This document shows, one piece after another, positions 31,481-42,200 of a DNA stretch of 64,000 bases. The notes beneath the pieces were generated by a model. It saw only the letters and a list, made by a program, of their open reading frames with translations, was not told the DNA's origin and did not search any database. Both the position numbers and the translations under genes were made by a program. The stretch spans positions 22,343,792-22,407,791 of the forward strand of contig NC_079511.1 in assembly GCF_000801105.2 (NCBI RefSeq), read 5' to 3'. This stretch comes from Raphanus sativus (Eukaryota > Streptophyta > Magnoliopsida > Brassicales > Brassicaceae). The first letter of the stretch is position 1; every line of letters starts with the position of its first letter.

Positions 31481-34400
31481 CTAGCAAGCCGGATCTTTTC
31501 CCTGCCCCGCGAAGTCCTCTGACCCAGCTGATTCCACGGTTAGAGCATCCCCGCGAGCAGTCGAAGGAAGTGTTGTCGCGTCCGGGTCCGACAACAGATT
31601 AGCACCTTCCCCGCCCTTCATCGCTTCTTTCTCTGCCGGCTCCTCAGTCGTTCCCTGCTTCGCAACACTAGGATCTTTAGTGCGTTCCTTCATCATAATA
31701 TCAAAGGAGTCATCGGGAGACTGCATCCTCTCCAAGGTCCCCGGGTCGATAAAGCTATCGTTTGTTCCGTACTTGTCCAGACCGGCAAGAACCTCTTCAC
31801 TCACAAATGTGGAAGAAAGAATAAGCGGTGAAAGAGAAAGATCGGACTCAGGGATATCGCCGACCTTGAACTCATCCATTTTCACCTTGTACAACTCTTC
31901 CTGAGTCTTGTACAAGTCAATCAACTCTTGAGAAACATCGAAGCCCTCCTCTTTGGCTGCCTCAAGGCATTTCCGAGTTCCAGACGCCTGCCCGAACAAG
32001 TTATGAGCTTCCTCGAATTTGTCACGACGAACAGAATAGTCTCGGATATTGTCAAAACGCCGTTGGGCCTTCACAACCATGGCTGTCTCGACTCTAGCCC
32101 TCTCGAGAGTCACCTCGAGGACGCGGGAATCCCTAAGCCGTTTCCTCTCCGAAATAAGTGTGCCAACTACGGCATCCCTCCCCTCTGCCAGCTCTCTCTT
32201 CTCCCTCTCCAATGAAGCCTTTTCGCGAGTGAGAATCTTGACCGAAGATCGAGAATTCAGCACTTTAGCTTTCAGGTCTTCGAACGTCACGCGAAGAACC
32301 TTCTTATCTTCGGCAGCCTTAGCCATCGCAGCATCGTGCAGTTTGCGCAAACGGGAGAGTTCTGCTTCTGCAGCACGAGCTGACGCTTCCGAGGCCCCCA
32401 GCTGCGCCTGCGTTCGCCTAAGCTCAGTTTCGTATCTTTCCACCATACGATTCATGCTGCCATCGCTCTAAGATACAGAGAAGAAAATCAATAAATTAAA
32501 CAACAGAAGCAAGCGAAGCAACGGGTCAATCGAAACCGACTATAAAGAAGAACTTACTCGTTTTCTAGCGTGAGCAGCCTCGATGTATTCCTCCTTAAAA
32601 AGGAGTTCCTCGACCGGTGACAGACTGATAGGACCGCCCCTTACTTGTCGTGTCAGTTCCGCGCACTGAACCGGGTTAGAGATCAGGAGAGCGTCCTCCT
32701 TATATGAGAAGTTAACCGTGTCAGGAAAATTCGTTGAAGGCCCTCTGGCGGCAAAGCTTTCGCTGGCGCCTGCACTTAGGGATGGAGCACTTCGAGAGAC
32801 ACCAGTCTTATTTTTAGCAACTTTCTTCTGCTTAGAGGTGGAAGAATCGGGAATTGGAGCGGACTCGTCTCCTTTCCCCTTCTTGTGCGCTGTACTGTCA
32901 ACAGGGTCATCAAGGGAAGCGCTCTCAATCGGGGGATCCTCCTGACGAGAAAAGCTATGCTCGGTCCCCGCTGGTTCTCTTTTCCGCCTCTTAAGCCTCT
33001 CCTCAGAAAGAACCTTTTCAGGGGACTTAGCGGGATCCTCTCGACTCACGTTCAAATCTTCTATCCCTTCCTTGGAAGAAGCTTCGCGAGATCGTTTCTT
33101 CCCCTTCTTCTTCTTCGACGACTTTCGCTGCACTGACTCCTCAGGTATCTCAGAAGGACCATCTTCAGGAACGACGGACTCTCGCTTTTCCTCGGGAGGA
33201 CCATTTTCCTTTTTCTCCCCCTTCTCAGCTGCAGCCGCGGAATCATCGTTGTCCGCAACTGGAGACGCAGCCAGAGGAGAATCAACGTGCGCTGCTTCAA
33301 CCGACTCATCATCAACTTCAGGGACCGACTTCTTCTTCTTCAACGATCTCATTTGCCCCCTTAAGATGGCGCTCAGATCAGGAGTCTGATTCATCTTTCT
33401 CGCTTTGTTCACAAGCCTCTGCTGTTTCCTAGTAAATAACGACAAACGTTTCTTCCCCGGAACAATCACGCAAGGCAGTCTTGATCTCCAAATCTCTGTA
33501 ACATAGGACAAAGATTTATGATAAGCAGTCCAGCAAATGAGAAGGCACGATCAAACAGGAATGAAAGCAAAAAAAACAGAATACCTCTGGCTACGCGATC
33601 TTGACGACGGCGTATCCAATCAGCGCTAAGATCGGCCCACCGACGGTGGCTGAGTGTCGCGATAGCTTGGGCGTGTTCGAAAAAATCTTCCGGATACGCG
33701 ATCGTATTCGGATGCCGAACTGCAAAACAAAAGAGGGGGGAAATCCACGAATCAGTATCAAAAAGGGCAAGAAACTCAAAGATAACTACGATCTACCAAT
33801 CTCGCGATCCCACAGGACCAGGAAGTCATCCTTTGGCGGTTCGTCAAACGCGTGTTCATCCGACTTAACAAAGAAGTAGTATCGCTGCCAATCCTTTGTC
33901 TTGTTTGGATGTCCGGTCAAAACATTGTAGGACGGACGCATCTTGATTGAGTGCGTTCCATGGGGCATAGGCCTCAAGAAAGTCAGCTCCTCAAAGGTCC
34001 TAACGCTCATCGGGATGTTAGCTTCGGCGGCCATAACCATTAAAGCAACCGCAATTCGGAAAGATCCATTCAGAAACTGGGTTATTGCCACTCCCCGACG
34101 GAGCGTATAAGCTGTAATCAGGCGCGGGATAGGGAACCATAACTTCGTATCTACACCAAAGTAGGATTCATAGATACACTGATACCCCACAGGCGGTGAC
34201 CAAGGTCTCTGCCTAACCGACAGAATAAGGTAAGTCACTCCAGCAGCTCCGCAAGACTTCAACAAGTGTTTCACGCTACTGTGCGTAGAGTAGCTGGGAA
34301 ACACGTTCGTCCAACACTGTCCTGCAATTCCAGGGTCGCGTAAAGTATCGCGAGAAATCGCCGGAAGCTCCTCGAAAAGATCGCCCGAGATATAACGTGT

Positions 34401-34757
34401 AGGCTTGTACTCGGGAGGCTCCACACTCTCCTTTCGGAGTCGTTTAATCGGAACCCTGAAAGCCCGCGCCTGCGCCTCGAGCCCATCGTTTCCGGCAACC
34501 TCGCGAGAAGAACCAGCGTTTTCCAACGCTCCCTCTCCACTGTCTCCCCCGTGCGCATCAACAACTGCCGAATCCCTCCCAGAAGCCGCATCCATCGCAT
34601 CTTCCGAAGTGTCGCGGCGCAGTGCATCGGGATCGCGGCGCAGTGCATCGGGATCGCCTTCCGGCGAACCGCTCGGCGACTCGATCGCCTTTGGATCTGA
34701 AAAGCTGACTGCAGCCTTTCCCTTCTCTTCGCGGGATAATCTCCTTCCCGACGCCAT
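31481..34757 (-). CDS. Spliced antisense gene inside the Tat retrotransposon (about 1006 aa)
   Basis: Four exons on the strand opposite gag-pol: 33797-34757, 33585-33719, 32558-33495 and 31481-32467. Every intron has GT-AG borders, and the summed coding length is 3021 bp, divisible by three, ending in a stop. The N-terminus (MASGRRLSREEKGK) is a disordered, charged region. A globular domain then spans roughly residues 130-370 (YISGDLFEELPAISR, PIPRLITAYTLRRG, QFLNGSFRIAVALMV), followed by a Lys/Glu/Ser-rich linker and a C-terminal coiled coil rich in Ala/Glu/Arg. From memory, similar proteins in crucifers are annotated as ASY2-like or as transposon-associated hypothetical proteins. Tat elements are known to carry antisense ORFs between integrase and the 3' LTR. 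Its function is unknown. Confidence 0.85.
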
Positions 34758-34960
34758 GACGACCAACCGAAGCACCAGATCTTACCGGAGGGACTTAGAG
34801 AGAGAAAGACTAACAAAGTTAGAGAGAAGGGAGAGAGAAAAGGGAATACCTGAAACTGCAGAGAAGAATAACAAAAGTGAAGAGAGGCCACCCATTTATA
34901 GCAAAGGAAGAAGCACGATTCCCAAAACGTCATTATTAGGTCTAAATAGGCCTAAATGGG
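34758..34960 (-). promoter_or_regulatory. Probable leader and promoter region of the antisense gene
   Basis: The CT-rich (minus-strand) sequence 34780-34860 looks like a plant 5' leader. On the minus strand, ctataaat (about 34894-34901) is a TATA-like site roughly 140 bp before the start codon. A separate promoter would be needed because gag-pol runs the other way. Confidence 0.45.
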
Positions 34961-35314
34961 CCTTAATTAGGCCCGTAATCTCTCCTTCATCACTTGCAAC
35001 AGTCACATCACCCAATCAAATCGAGGATTAGGATCAGCAGAAATCAAATCGGATCGTACCAAGACCAAACCGGTGTGAACCGGCCCCCGGTCTACCCCGT
35101 CGCCTAACTCATCCGGTTAAGAAGTCACGACCAGTGCGCTCACCTTTGATTCTCCTCCGTAAGCTGCGAGGACGATTAGCAAGTAGTCCATTCTCGAAGT
35201 TGCAAGGGAGAATCGCAACTCGACGAACACAAACAGATGATCTACATCCTGAAGAACGACAAAGCCGAGAAGATGTTTTCATCACCTATTTGTCACGATC
35301 AAAACTAAGGTTAG

Positions 35315-36083
35315 CGAGCAAACTCCCCCTTTACGGGTCAGAGGAACATCGCGACCAAGGGAGCGGATTAGCGAGTAAATTCGCCTTCAAAGGCCCCGCC
35401 TGCTGAAGTAACGAAACGGGTCGCGGCCAAGCAGGCCTCTTGGCAAGTAAAGCCACTCTTGGGGAACCACGAAGGCAGCGAGTAAACTCCCCCTTTACGG
35501 GTCAGAGGAACATCGCGACCAAGGGAGCGGATTAGCGAATAAATTCGCCTTCAAAGGTGAGCGCCTTTTGAAGTAACGAAACGGGTCGCGGCCAAGCAGG
35601 CCTCTTGGCAAGTAAAGCCACTCCTGGAAAACCACGAAGGCAGCGACCGAATCCTCCTCCCGAAACAGCGCGACTGGATAAGCATCCCGGCGAGCAAACT
35701 CGCACTTTGAAGTGCGAACAAACAAGCATCCCAGCGAGTAAAGCCACTCCTGGAGAACCACGAAACCAGCGACCATGCGTGCATCCCAGCGAGTAAACTC
35801 CCCCTTTAAGGGTCAGAGGAACATCGCGACCAAGGGAGCAGACTAGCGAGTAAACTCGCCTTCAAAGGCCCCGCCTTCTGAAGTAGCGAAACGGGTCGCG
35901 GCCCAGCAGGCCTCTTGGCAGGTAAAGCTACTCCTGGAGAACCACGACGGCAGCGACCGAATCCTCCTCCCGAAATAGCGCAACTGGATAAGCATCCCGG
36001 CGAGTAAATTCGCACTTCGAAGTGCGAGTAAACAAGCATCCTAGCGAGTAAAGCCACTCCTGGAAGAACCACGAAACCAGTCG
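35315..36083. repeat. Tandem repeat array near the 3' LTR
   Basis: Three units begin gcgag(c/t)aaactcccccttt at about 35315, 35477 and 35788 (about 162, 311 and 296 bp). Each contains gtcagaggaacatcgcgac and gggtcgcggcc. Shorter gcgagtaaa motifs recur throughout. All open frames here are by-products. Arrays of this kind are common between pol and the 3' LTR in Tat/Ogre-type elements. Confidence 0.9.
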
Positions 36084-36382
36084 ATGAAGAGGGAATCGGC
36101 GAGTAAACGCACCTTCAAAGGCCCCGGCTAACCACCGCGACAAACCGCGCCTACCGCGACTTGGTGAGCCATGTCGGCGACTAAAATTGTTTAGTTGGCG
36201 AGTAAAATCGCATTTCTGAGCCGAGGTGCGTCACGACTAAAAACAGCCTCCAGAACACAAGTCAGCAACAGAGTCCGCATCCAACGCAATGCTGGGACAT
36301 CTCCAAACCAGAATCCATCAGTTCATCGGACCCCTCCAATGCAGAACAGTCCGTCAGGATTAAACTGTTACTAATCACAGAC

Positions 36383-36398
36383 AGACTGGGGGGACTTA
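36383..36398 (+). promoter_or_regulatory. Polypurine tract of the Tat element
   Basis: The sequence agactggggggactta directly precedes the 3' LTR (36400), the position of the plus-strand primer in LTR retrotransposons. Confidence 0.75.
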
Positions 36399-36399
36399 C

Positions 36400-36865
36400 T
36401 GTAGGGGAAGGATTACACCCCTCTAGAGGCCCGACGAACAGTAGTACACGGCCTGAACATAACCAGAAGTGGGCCGAGAAAGCGGCCCGGGAAGGTCTCT
36501 TTTAGTCGACCGCGCGACTAAATGACAAAAGCCCAATAAGCCGGCCAACCGACATAAGCCCACCCGGACTAGCGGACGTGAGGGCGAACTCGAGAAGAAG
36601 GTCTATAAAAGGAAGAAAGGGGACAACGTAGAAGGGATCCACACTTTTACACACTCACAAGGCGGCTAGATCTAGGGTTTTACTCCTCTCTATCCGCTAT
36701 CTTGTATCGTTTCCAGGCTAGCTCTTCGAGCTCTACTTTGTCTCTCTCTTTACACTTACTCTGTAACTGGTTCCTGATACCTTCATCTATAAAACGTCTT
36801 TGTTAGACCCACAGACGAGTTCTTCGTCTTCTCTTTACTAGTTTCGACCGAACTCGGTTCTAACA
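36400..36865 (+). repeat. 3' LTR of the Tat element
   Basis: 466 bp; I found no difference from the 5' LTR on reading both. It ends CTAACA and is followed by the target duplication atctg. Confidence 0.95.
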
Positions 36866-37557
36866 ATCTGGTTCTCGTTCTGCGAAGTAGAAAGTCTCTC
36901 TTCAAGTTCAGAGTTTCTGTTCTCCAAGTATTTCACTCTGTTTCCCAATTCACCCAAGTAAGCTTTCTTCCTCTCTCTTGCTTGCTGTGCTGAAACTCTG
37001 TTCCTCAACAACCTTTTTTATTCACACAAAATTACCAAACAATCCCTATCACGAAACCAACCTTTATTTACCACCCTCTAAACAATAATGGTAAAAAGTG
37101 TAAAAAACTGTGTATACCTCTTTAGCCGCTTGGTCTCTTTCTCAGCCGGAGTCCTCCCTCGCTTCCTTTGACCCTCTCCTCTGACCGTTATTTGTGTCTG
37201 GTCCGGACCAAACTCCGGAACTCTCCGTATCTCCTCATCGCTTTCAATTCCTGAGGGATAACAAAAAGAAAGACTTTTAAAACGGATCGAAGTTTACGGA
37301 TCTTTCTCGGGGAAGACTAAAGATCTTCTGGCCAAATTGATAAAACCAATGATAATTTACTTAATATCCATTGCATGAGGCTAAAAATCGATAAGATCAA
37401 GCGTTGGAGAATCAAAAGTCGAATTTTAAATTGATAATTATTTTACCTTCTTTGATATCCAAATGAGGAGCAGAGCTTGAGGATCTCTCGCTGCTGGACG
37501 GTAGAGAGCTTGCATCAAAGTAGTCTGGACGGAAAAGGTCAGAAGTTGTAAACCTTA
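36866..37557 (-). pseudogene. HY5-like: HY5-like bZIP transcription factor gene, 5' portion
   Basis: HY5 is a nuclear bZIP activator of light-regulated genes, degraded through COP1. Three minus-strand exons are visible: about 37447-37557, 37118-37250 and 36866-37012 (GT donors, AG acceptors, frame kept). They encode a Ser-rich segment (SSLPSSSERSSSSAPHL), the acidic COP1-interaction motif [13 protein letters not shown], the basic region ([12 protein letters not shown], then [19 protein letters not shown]) and the start of the leucine zipper through NENQ. The 18-kb Tat element is inserted at the next codon. Compared with HY5 as I know it, about 30 residues between VPEFG and QRKRGR are missing and no normal start codon is evident. 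So this is probably a duplicated, already diverged HY5 copy, now disrupted. HYH is a poorer match in the zipper. Confidence 0.87.
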
Positions 37558-37844
37558 CTGCGACGAAAACTAAAGAAAGAAGGATGCTTTAAGAGATGGG
37601 GTGGTGTGTCATTGATCTCCGATCCGTTGAAGAAGATGAAACGATGTAGATGGGAGATCGTCGAAGGGATTCAGCGACGTGTTAGGGTTATTGTTTGATT
37701 GGGCTTATGGGCCAACCAATTCAATTACGGATCAATAAGAAAGACCAATCCACACTGGTGTGACGTGGCCAAAATAAAGATTTCTCATTAGAGGATTTTT
37801 CAATCCTACGTGGACATGCTAAACGATTAGAGTATTCTCTTTTA
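37558..37844. other. Upstream region of the HY5-like gene
   Basis: Sequence 5' to the HY5-like exons. No separate gene is seen. It ends at the TTA duplicated beside the inverted-repeat element. Confidence 0.45.
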
Positions 37845-38598
37845 GGGGGGTGTATTAAACTGTGGATTTTAAATGCTTGGATGGATTTAAGATGATCTAG
37901 AGGTTTAAAGTGGTTCGGAGTAAATTTCGTTTATATAGGTGGGATTTACAAAAACCAAAAAACAAAATTGGTGATTTTTATTGAGATTTTTTTTTTTTTT
38001 TTTTTTTTGATCAACCGATTTTTATTGAGATTTCCTCTCAAATTTCAGAGTACTTTAGATCAGTGATATATTAATCTATTTTTATTTTTGAATTAAAAAA
38101 ACGTTAAGGGTTGTTTCCTTAGTTTAGTAATTTCTTTGGTTGGGATTTGATCTCGTCGATCAGAGCTTCTATGCTTAGTTTCTCTGTTACTTTCCTTTGC
38201 TATGTAAGCTTGGCTCTAGACTCAATATTAATGACAACCCTTTCTACAAAAAAAAAAAGAAGTATGTCTTCAAGTTTTGGTTTTGGAATGATAGATCATT
38301 CAAAAAGACTTATTTATGATCTTAAAGCAAGAAACATAGCTTTAGCCCTCCTCTGTTTTCTAGTGGAAGGAAAGAACCAGAGCACCTATCTACTACCTTA
38401 GTTTGCATATTTAGAGCAAGTAGTCTTACAGAAGCACAAAAAAAAAAAGAAATCGTAGTCTCGCAGAAGCTTTTGAGTGTTGATTCAGTCATTACATAAA
38501 CACTTTCAGCTAATTAGAAAAAACTTCTAACAATAAACACAGAGACCTGAATCAAATCGACATTAGCAAGCGTCCCTTGGAAACATTCAGTTAACTTC

Positions 38599-39214
38599 TG
38601 TTGAGTTATGTTGACTGAGCTTTATATAGATGCTGGAACTTGGTGATTACTTGTGAGACAAGTATGTGCAGAATGATATGGTAGCTGAAGCAAAAACGTG
38701 ATGGTACGTGAGTTGCTGAGGATATATGATGCAAAGGCCACATGGGCTTTGAATTAATAAGAGAAGTCATGTGGGCCTTGGTGATTTGTACTAAGCCCAA
38801 TTCCGTGGTTAGGGTTTGGCGTTTGAGTATAAAGACAACGAGACGGTGACTGGAAGTGTTACGCGTCTAGGGTTTATTGAAGATGCACATAGATGTGTGT
38901 GACGTCGTCCTACCAGTTGAGAGATCTGGTAGTTTTGTTATAGAGAACTATACTCGTCAAGAAGACAAGGAGTAGTAGTTGCTCTCATCATTGTAATTCT
39001 AGATAAGAGTGGTCGGCACGGGTGTGTGCTGGTACCATATAGCAATTGTAGTTGCGATCTTTCTAGTGAATGAGTTCTGGACGTGGTCCCGGGGATGTAG
39101 GAAACGAACCTCGTTAACAAATTTCTATGTGTTTTTTACTTTATGCACTTACATACTTGCTCTCTAACATATTTGCAAAAGAATACATAGATTAGCCACA
39201 AATCTGTTCTTACA
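38599..39214 (+). repeat. 5' LTR of the 7.3-kb element
   Basis: 616 bp with a TATA-like gagtataaaga near 38825. It is followed at once by the primer-binding site. Confidence 0.93.
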
Positions 39215-42200
39215 TTTGGTATCAGAGCGGGTTCCCGCTATAGATGTGTCAGATCTAGTTTTGATTCGGGTATGATCCTGGAGATGGTATTTGTGGCTAA
39301 GATAGAAGACTTCAGCGAAGGTGTGGAGTAGTCGGAAACGCTAGGGCTGAACGAGAAATATGAAGCCTTGATAATCGACTTCTTACGTCTGTGGGACGTC
39401 ATGGCAGTGAGAGCTCTATGAAACTATGGCTGCTTTGTTAGAAGTGACGATTTTAAGAACCTAGAAGAGAAATGCAGAGAATCAATGGAGAAGTAAGCTC
39501 ATGAAGTTGTGGTGTTGACAAGAGGCTAGCCGTCGAAGTTTGAAAAAGGTTTTTGGTGGTTACAAGTGTGTAACTTGGAGATCAAGGAACATATAAAAAT
39601 GTGTTGGCTTGAGCCTTAACGATGGTTAGAAATTGGTCAGTCGAGATACAACAGGTGTTTGTAGTCTCATAAACCTGATTGAACGACTTGAAGAGAGTGT
39701 TCAAATGATTTCTAATACAAGTTCATACTCCAATCTACCAAAGACCACTGAAACGATTCGTAGGAAAGTCTCAAAGGGGGCAGCGTAGAAGATGAAGACG
39801 TGTGTTTGTCAAGGCAGATCATTGATCGTATATAAAGTGTGGAGATTTTTTGTAGTGCATGTGGGTGTTTTAGAGGTCAGCGACAACATTTACTGGAAAT
39901 CGCAGACATGTCATCAAGATTTGATAGAGAGAGAGACAAACTGGCTTGCGCTTGGGATCAATTTAAAAACTTATGAGAAAGAAGAGCTGGTTGTGAGCGT
40001 TATCTTAGTGGTGATCAGATTGGTACCGAGATGTGTGAGAAGCCATGATAAGTTGTGAGGTCTCGAAAGACTAGCGGCAGGAACATGCTTTAGAGGAAGC
40101 TAAGAGAAATAAATCATCTCCTGATAGGTGCAGAGAGTTTGGATCAGCCCAAGTGAGTAGTAGCATGAGCAGTAAAGTGTCAGTGAAGATATAGTCAGCA
40201 TCAGGACTTTCAATTGAAGAGTTAGGATTTTCTGTCAACAGTGATTGGTTATATCTGCCTATAAGAGAGCTGTGTCGAAGATGTCTTTTTTTTCAGTCTC
40301 ATTGTCATAAAAGAAAGAACTGGATCCGGATCAGTCTACTGGCTACAGCTCAGAGGGTTTGAGTTTGGGTTGGCTAACCTGAGTTTTTGGGAGAAGATGA
40401 AGTGTCATGCGAGTTCTCAGTGGACGAGAAATGTATCAAGGAGAAGAAGAAGATCAAGGTACTTTCGGATCATAGGGAAACAAGCTGAGAGTTTTCAAGG
40501 TAGATTGGTGCATTCAGAAGCATATGCAAAAACTTGTGATGTCTCCTGTCAGAATTGATCAAAGGTTTCAGAATAGTGTTTGAAAGCTGCTTGGAGTTGT
40601 CAATGAAGAACCATGGGTCTGTGTTAAATTATCTCCTAAGCTGGGTTCAAGAAATGTTAATGGTGAGTAAGATACTGTCAGTCTTAGTACACGGAAGAAT
40701 GTTGTAGAATGCAGAGATTTTGGTCAGAAATGATCAAGTTCAGCCTGGTATTTATAAGGTTGACAAAAGGCTGAGATTCATGGCTAATAAGTGTGAAGCA
40801 CGCAAAATCAGAATGAACATGAATGATGAAGTATTGAAATCGTGGTGTGAAGCGTATGGTTCTGTTCTTGTTAAGATGAATCAAGAAGTGAGTGTGATTT
40901 CAGATCAAAGAACAGAATATCTGGAAGCAAAAGAAGTATACTGCCGTGTCAATGGTTATTATCTCTGGAACATGAGAGTTCAGTTCATAAAGCAAGGGCA
41001 GCATCAGAACTGCTGGTATAAGAAGACAGTATCGAAGTCGATGAGATTCTATCAAGTTACTTGCAAAAGGCTTTATGTTGTAAAATATATCAAGAGATGC
41101 AGTACTAGTGTTGCAAGTGAATGTTGCAAAGACTAAAAGTAGATGTCATGGGTGGTCAATCCAGGTTTCTAGACTTGCAGAGAAGTGATTGGAGATGTAT
41201 CAGAATCGCTTCAAGAAAAAATCAGAGAATTATTGAATAAGTTGACGACCTAAGTTTCAATAGTGCTTGCTAGTGGTAAGTTTGTGTACCACCAGAAGGA
41301 ACATTTGCAGAGTCAATAAATTCCTGGAGGCTGCAGAGATAGTTCTTCATGATGCTTATAGAATCAAGGGAAGAGTTACAAAAGATTTACATATAAAGCA
41401 CAGAGACAGAAGAAGAATCAATCGATAGTATTTGATCTGATCTGAAAAGAGGCTTAGGGGTCACACTTAATACAATGGAGAAAGCTTCAGTTGCAGAAAG
41501 CGTTCATGGTATTCTTCAAGATACATAGTCGATTTGAGAGCAAGCTAAGCTGAAACAGAGATAAGATTTCTGGATGTTATATTGGGTGCAGCAGTGAAAG
41601 AAGAACAGAAATCAAGATTTGAGTAGTTAAAGAGATCACAAAAAGTCCTCAAGGCAAGGCACTAGCAATCAAGCTGTTAATAAAATACAGTCACTCGCTG
41701 TGTTGGTAATGCAAGCAACTGGTGTACTCTCTCTTGGTTAAAAGTCATTTGTTCAAAGACCATTTTAAGAAGAAAACTCAAGTATGCTCGCTGAATTTTC
41801 TTTCAATATGGTGTCGTGAGATCTGGCTACACTTGGTTCTGGTCTACAAGTCAAGTAGAAGAGATATGGCCTTGCTGTTGATTTCAGAAAGATCGGCTTA
41901 TATTAGTGCAAAGAGTTTTTATGCTGCTTGACTCAAGAATCTCAGTTTCGTCTCTGTAAACACGATATGTCTCTTGTTTCCAGACTGAAGGGGAAAGATC
42001 AAGTAATCAATCTTGTTAGATATGAAGCGAGTAATACACATGCTCTGAAGAAATCAAGGGAATCAGTGACTGAGAAATGAAAAATGCAGAAAAGGAAGAA
42101 TTCTTGTCTGATTCAGTTTTCATAGCATCTAAGATAAGTGTGAAGCTGTGTTAAGCAGATGGGATCCCGGGAAGCAGTTAGCGTCAAAGTTGGTATATCT

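Larger units (their letters stand above)
18764..36865 (+). mobile_element. Complete Tat-lineage Ty3/gypsy LTR retrotransposon, 18.1 kb
   Basis: Terminal LTRs (18764-19229 and 36400-36865, both 466 bp, TGT...ACA) read as identical. The element is flanked by a 5-bp duplication atctg (18759-18763 and 36866-36870). It contains a primer-binding site, gag, protease, RT/RNase H/integrase in Ty3/gypsy order, a long region after integrase, and a polypurine tract. A second, complete RNase H domain follows a degenerate first one, which is characteristic of the Tat lineage, as is the antisense gene downstream of integrase. About 5.67 kb of its length is a nested CACTA element, so the retroelement itself is about 12.4 kb. 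Identical LTRs imply very recent insertion. Confidence 0.95.

Noticed and set aside
35134..36143. Several overlapping frames of 60-93 residues with Trp/Phe/Ser-rich translations
   Set aside because: They recur with the period of the tandem array and are present on both strands, as expected from a repeat lacking stops.
40720..41136. 138-residue frame as a surviving gene of the 7.3-kb LTR element
   Set aside because: No gag, protease, integrase or RT motif, no promoter or splice signal, and stops bound it on both sides; it is the longest chance frame in a purine-rich interior.
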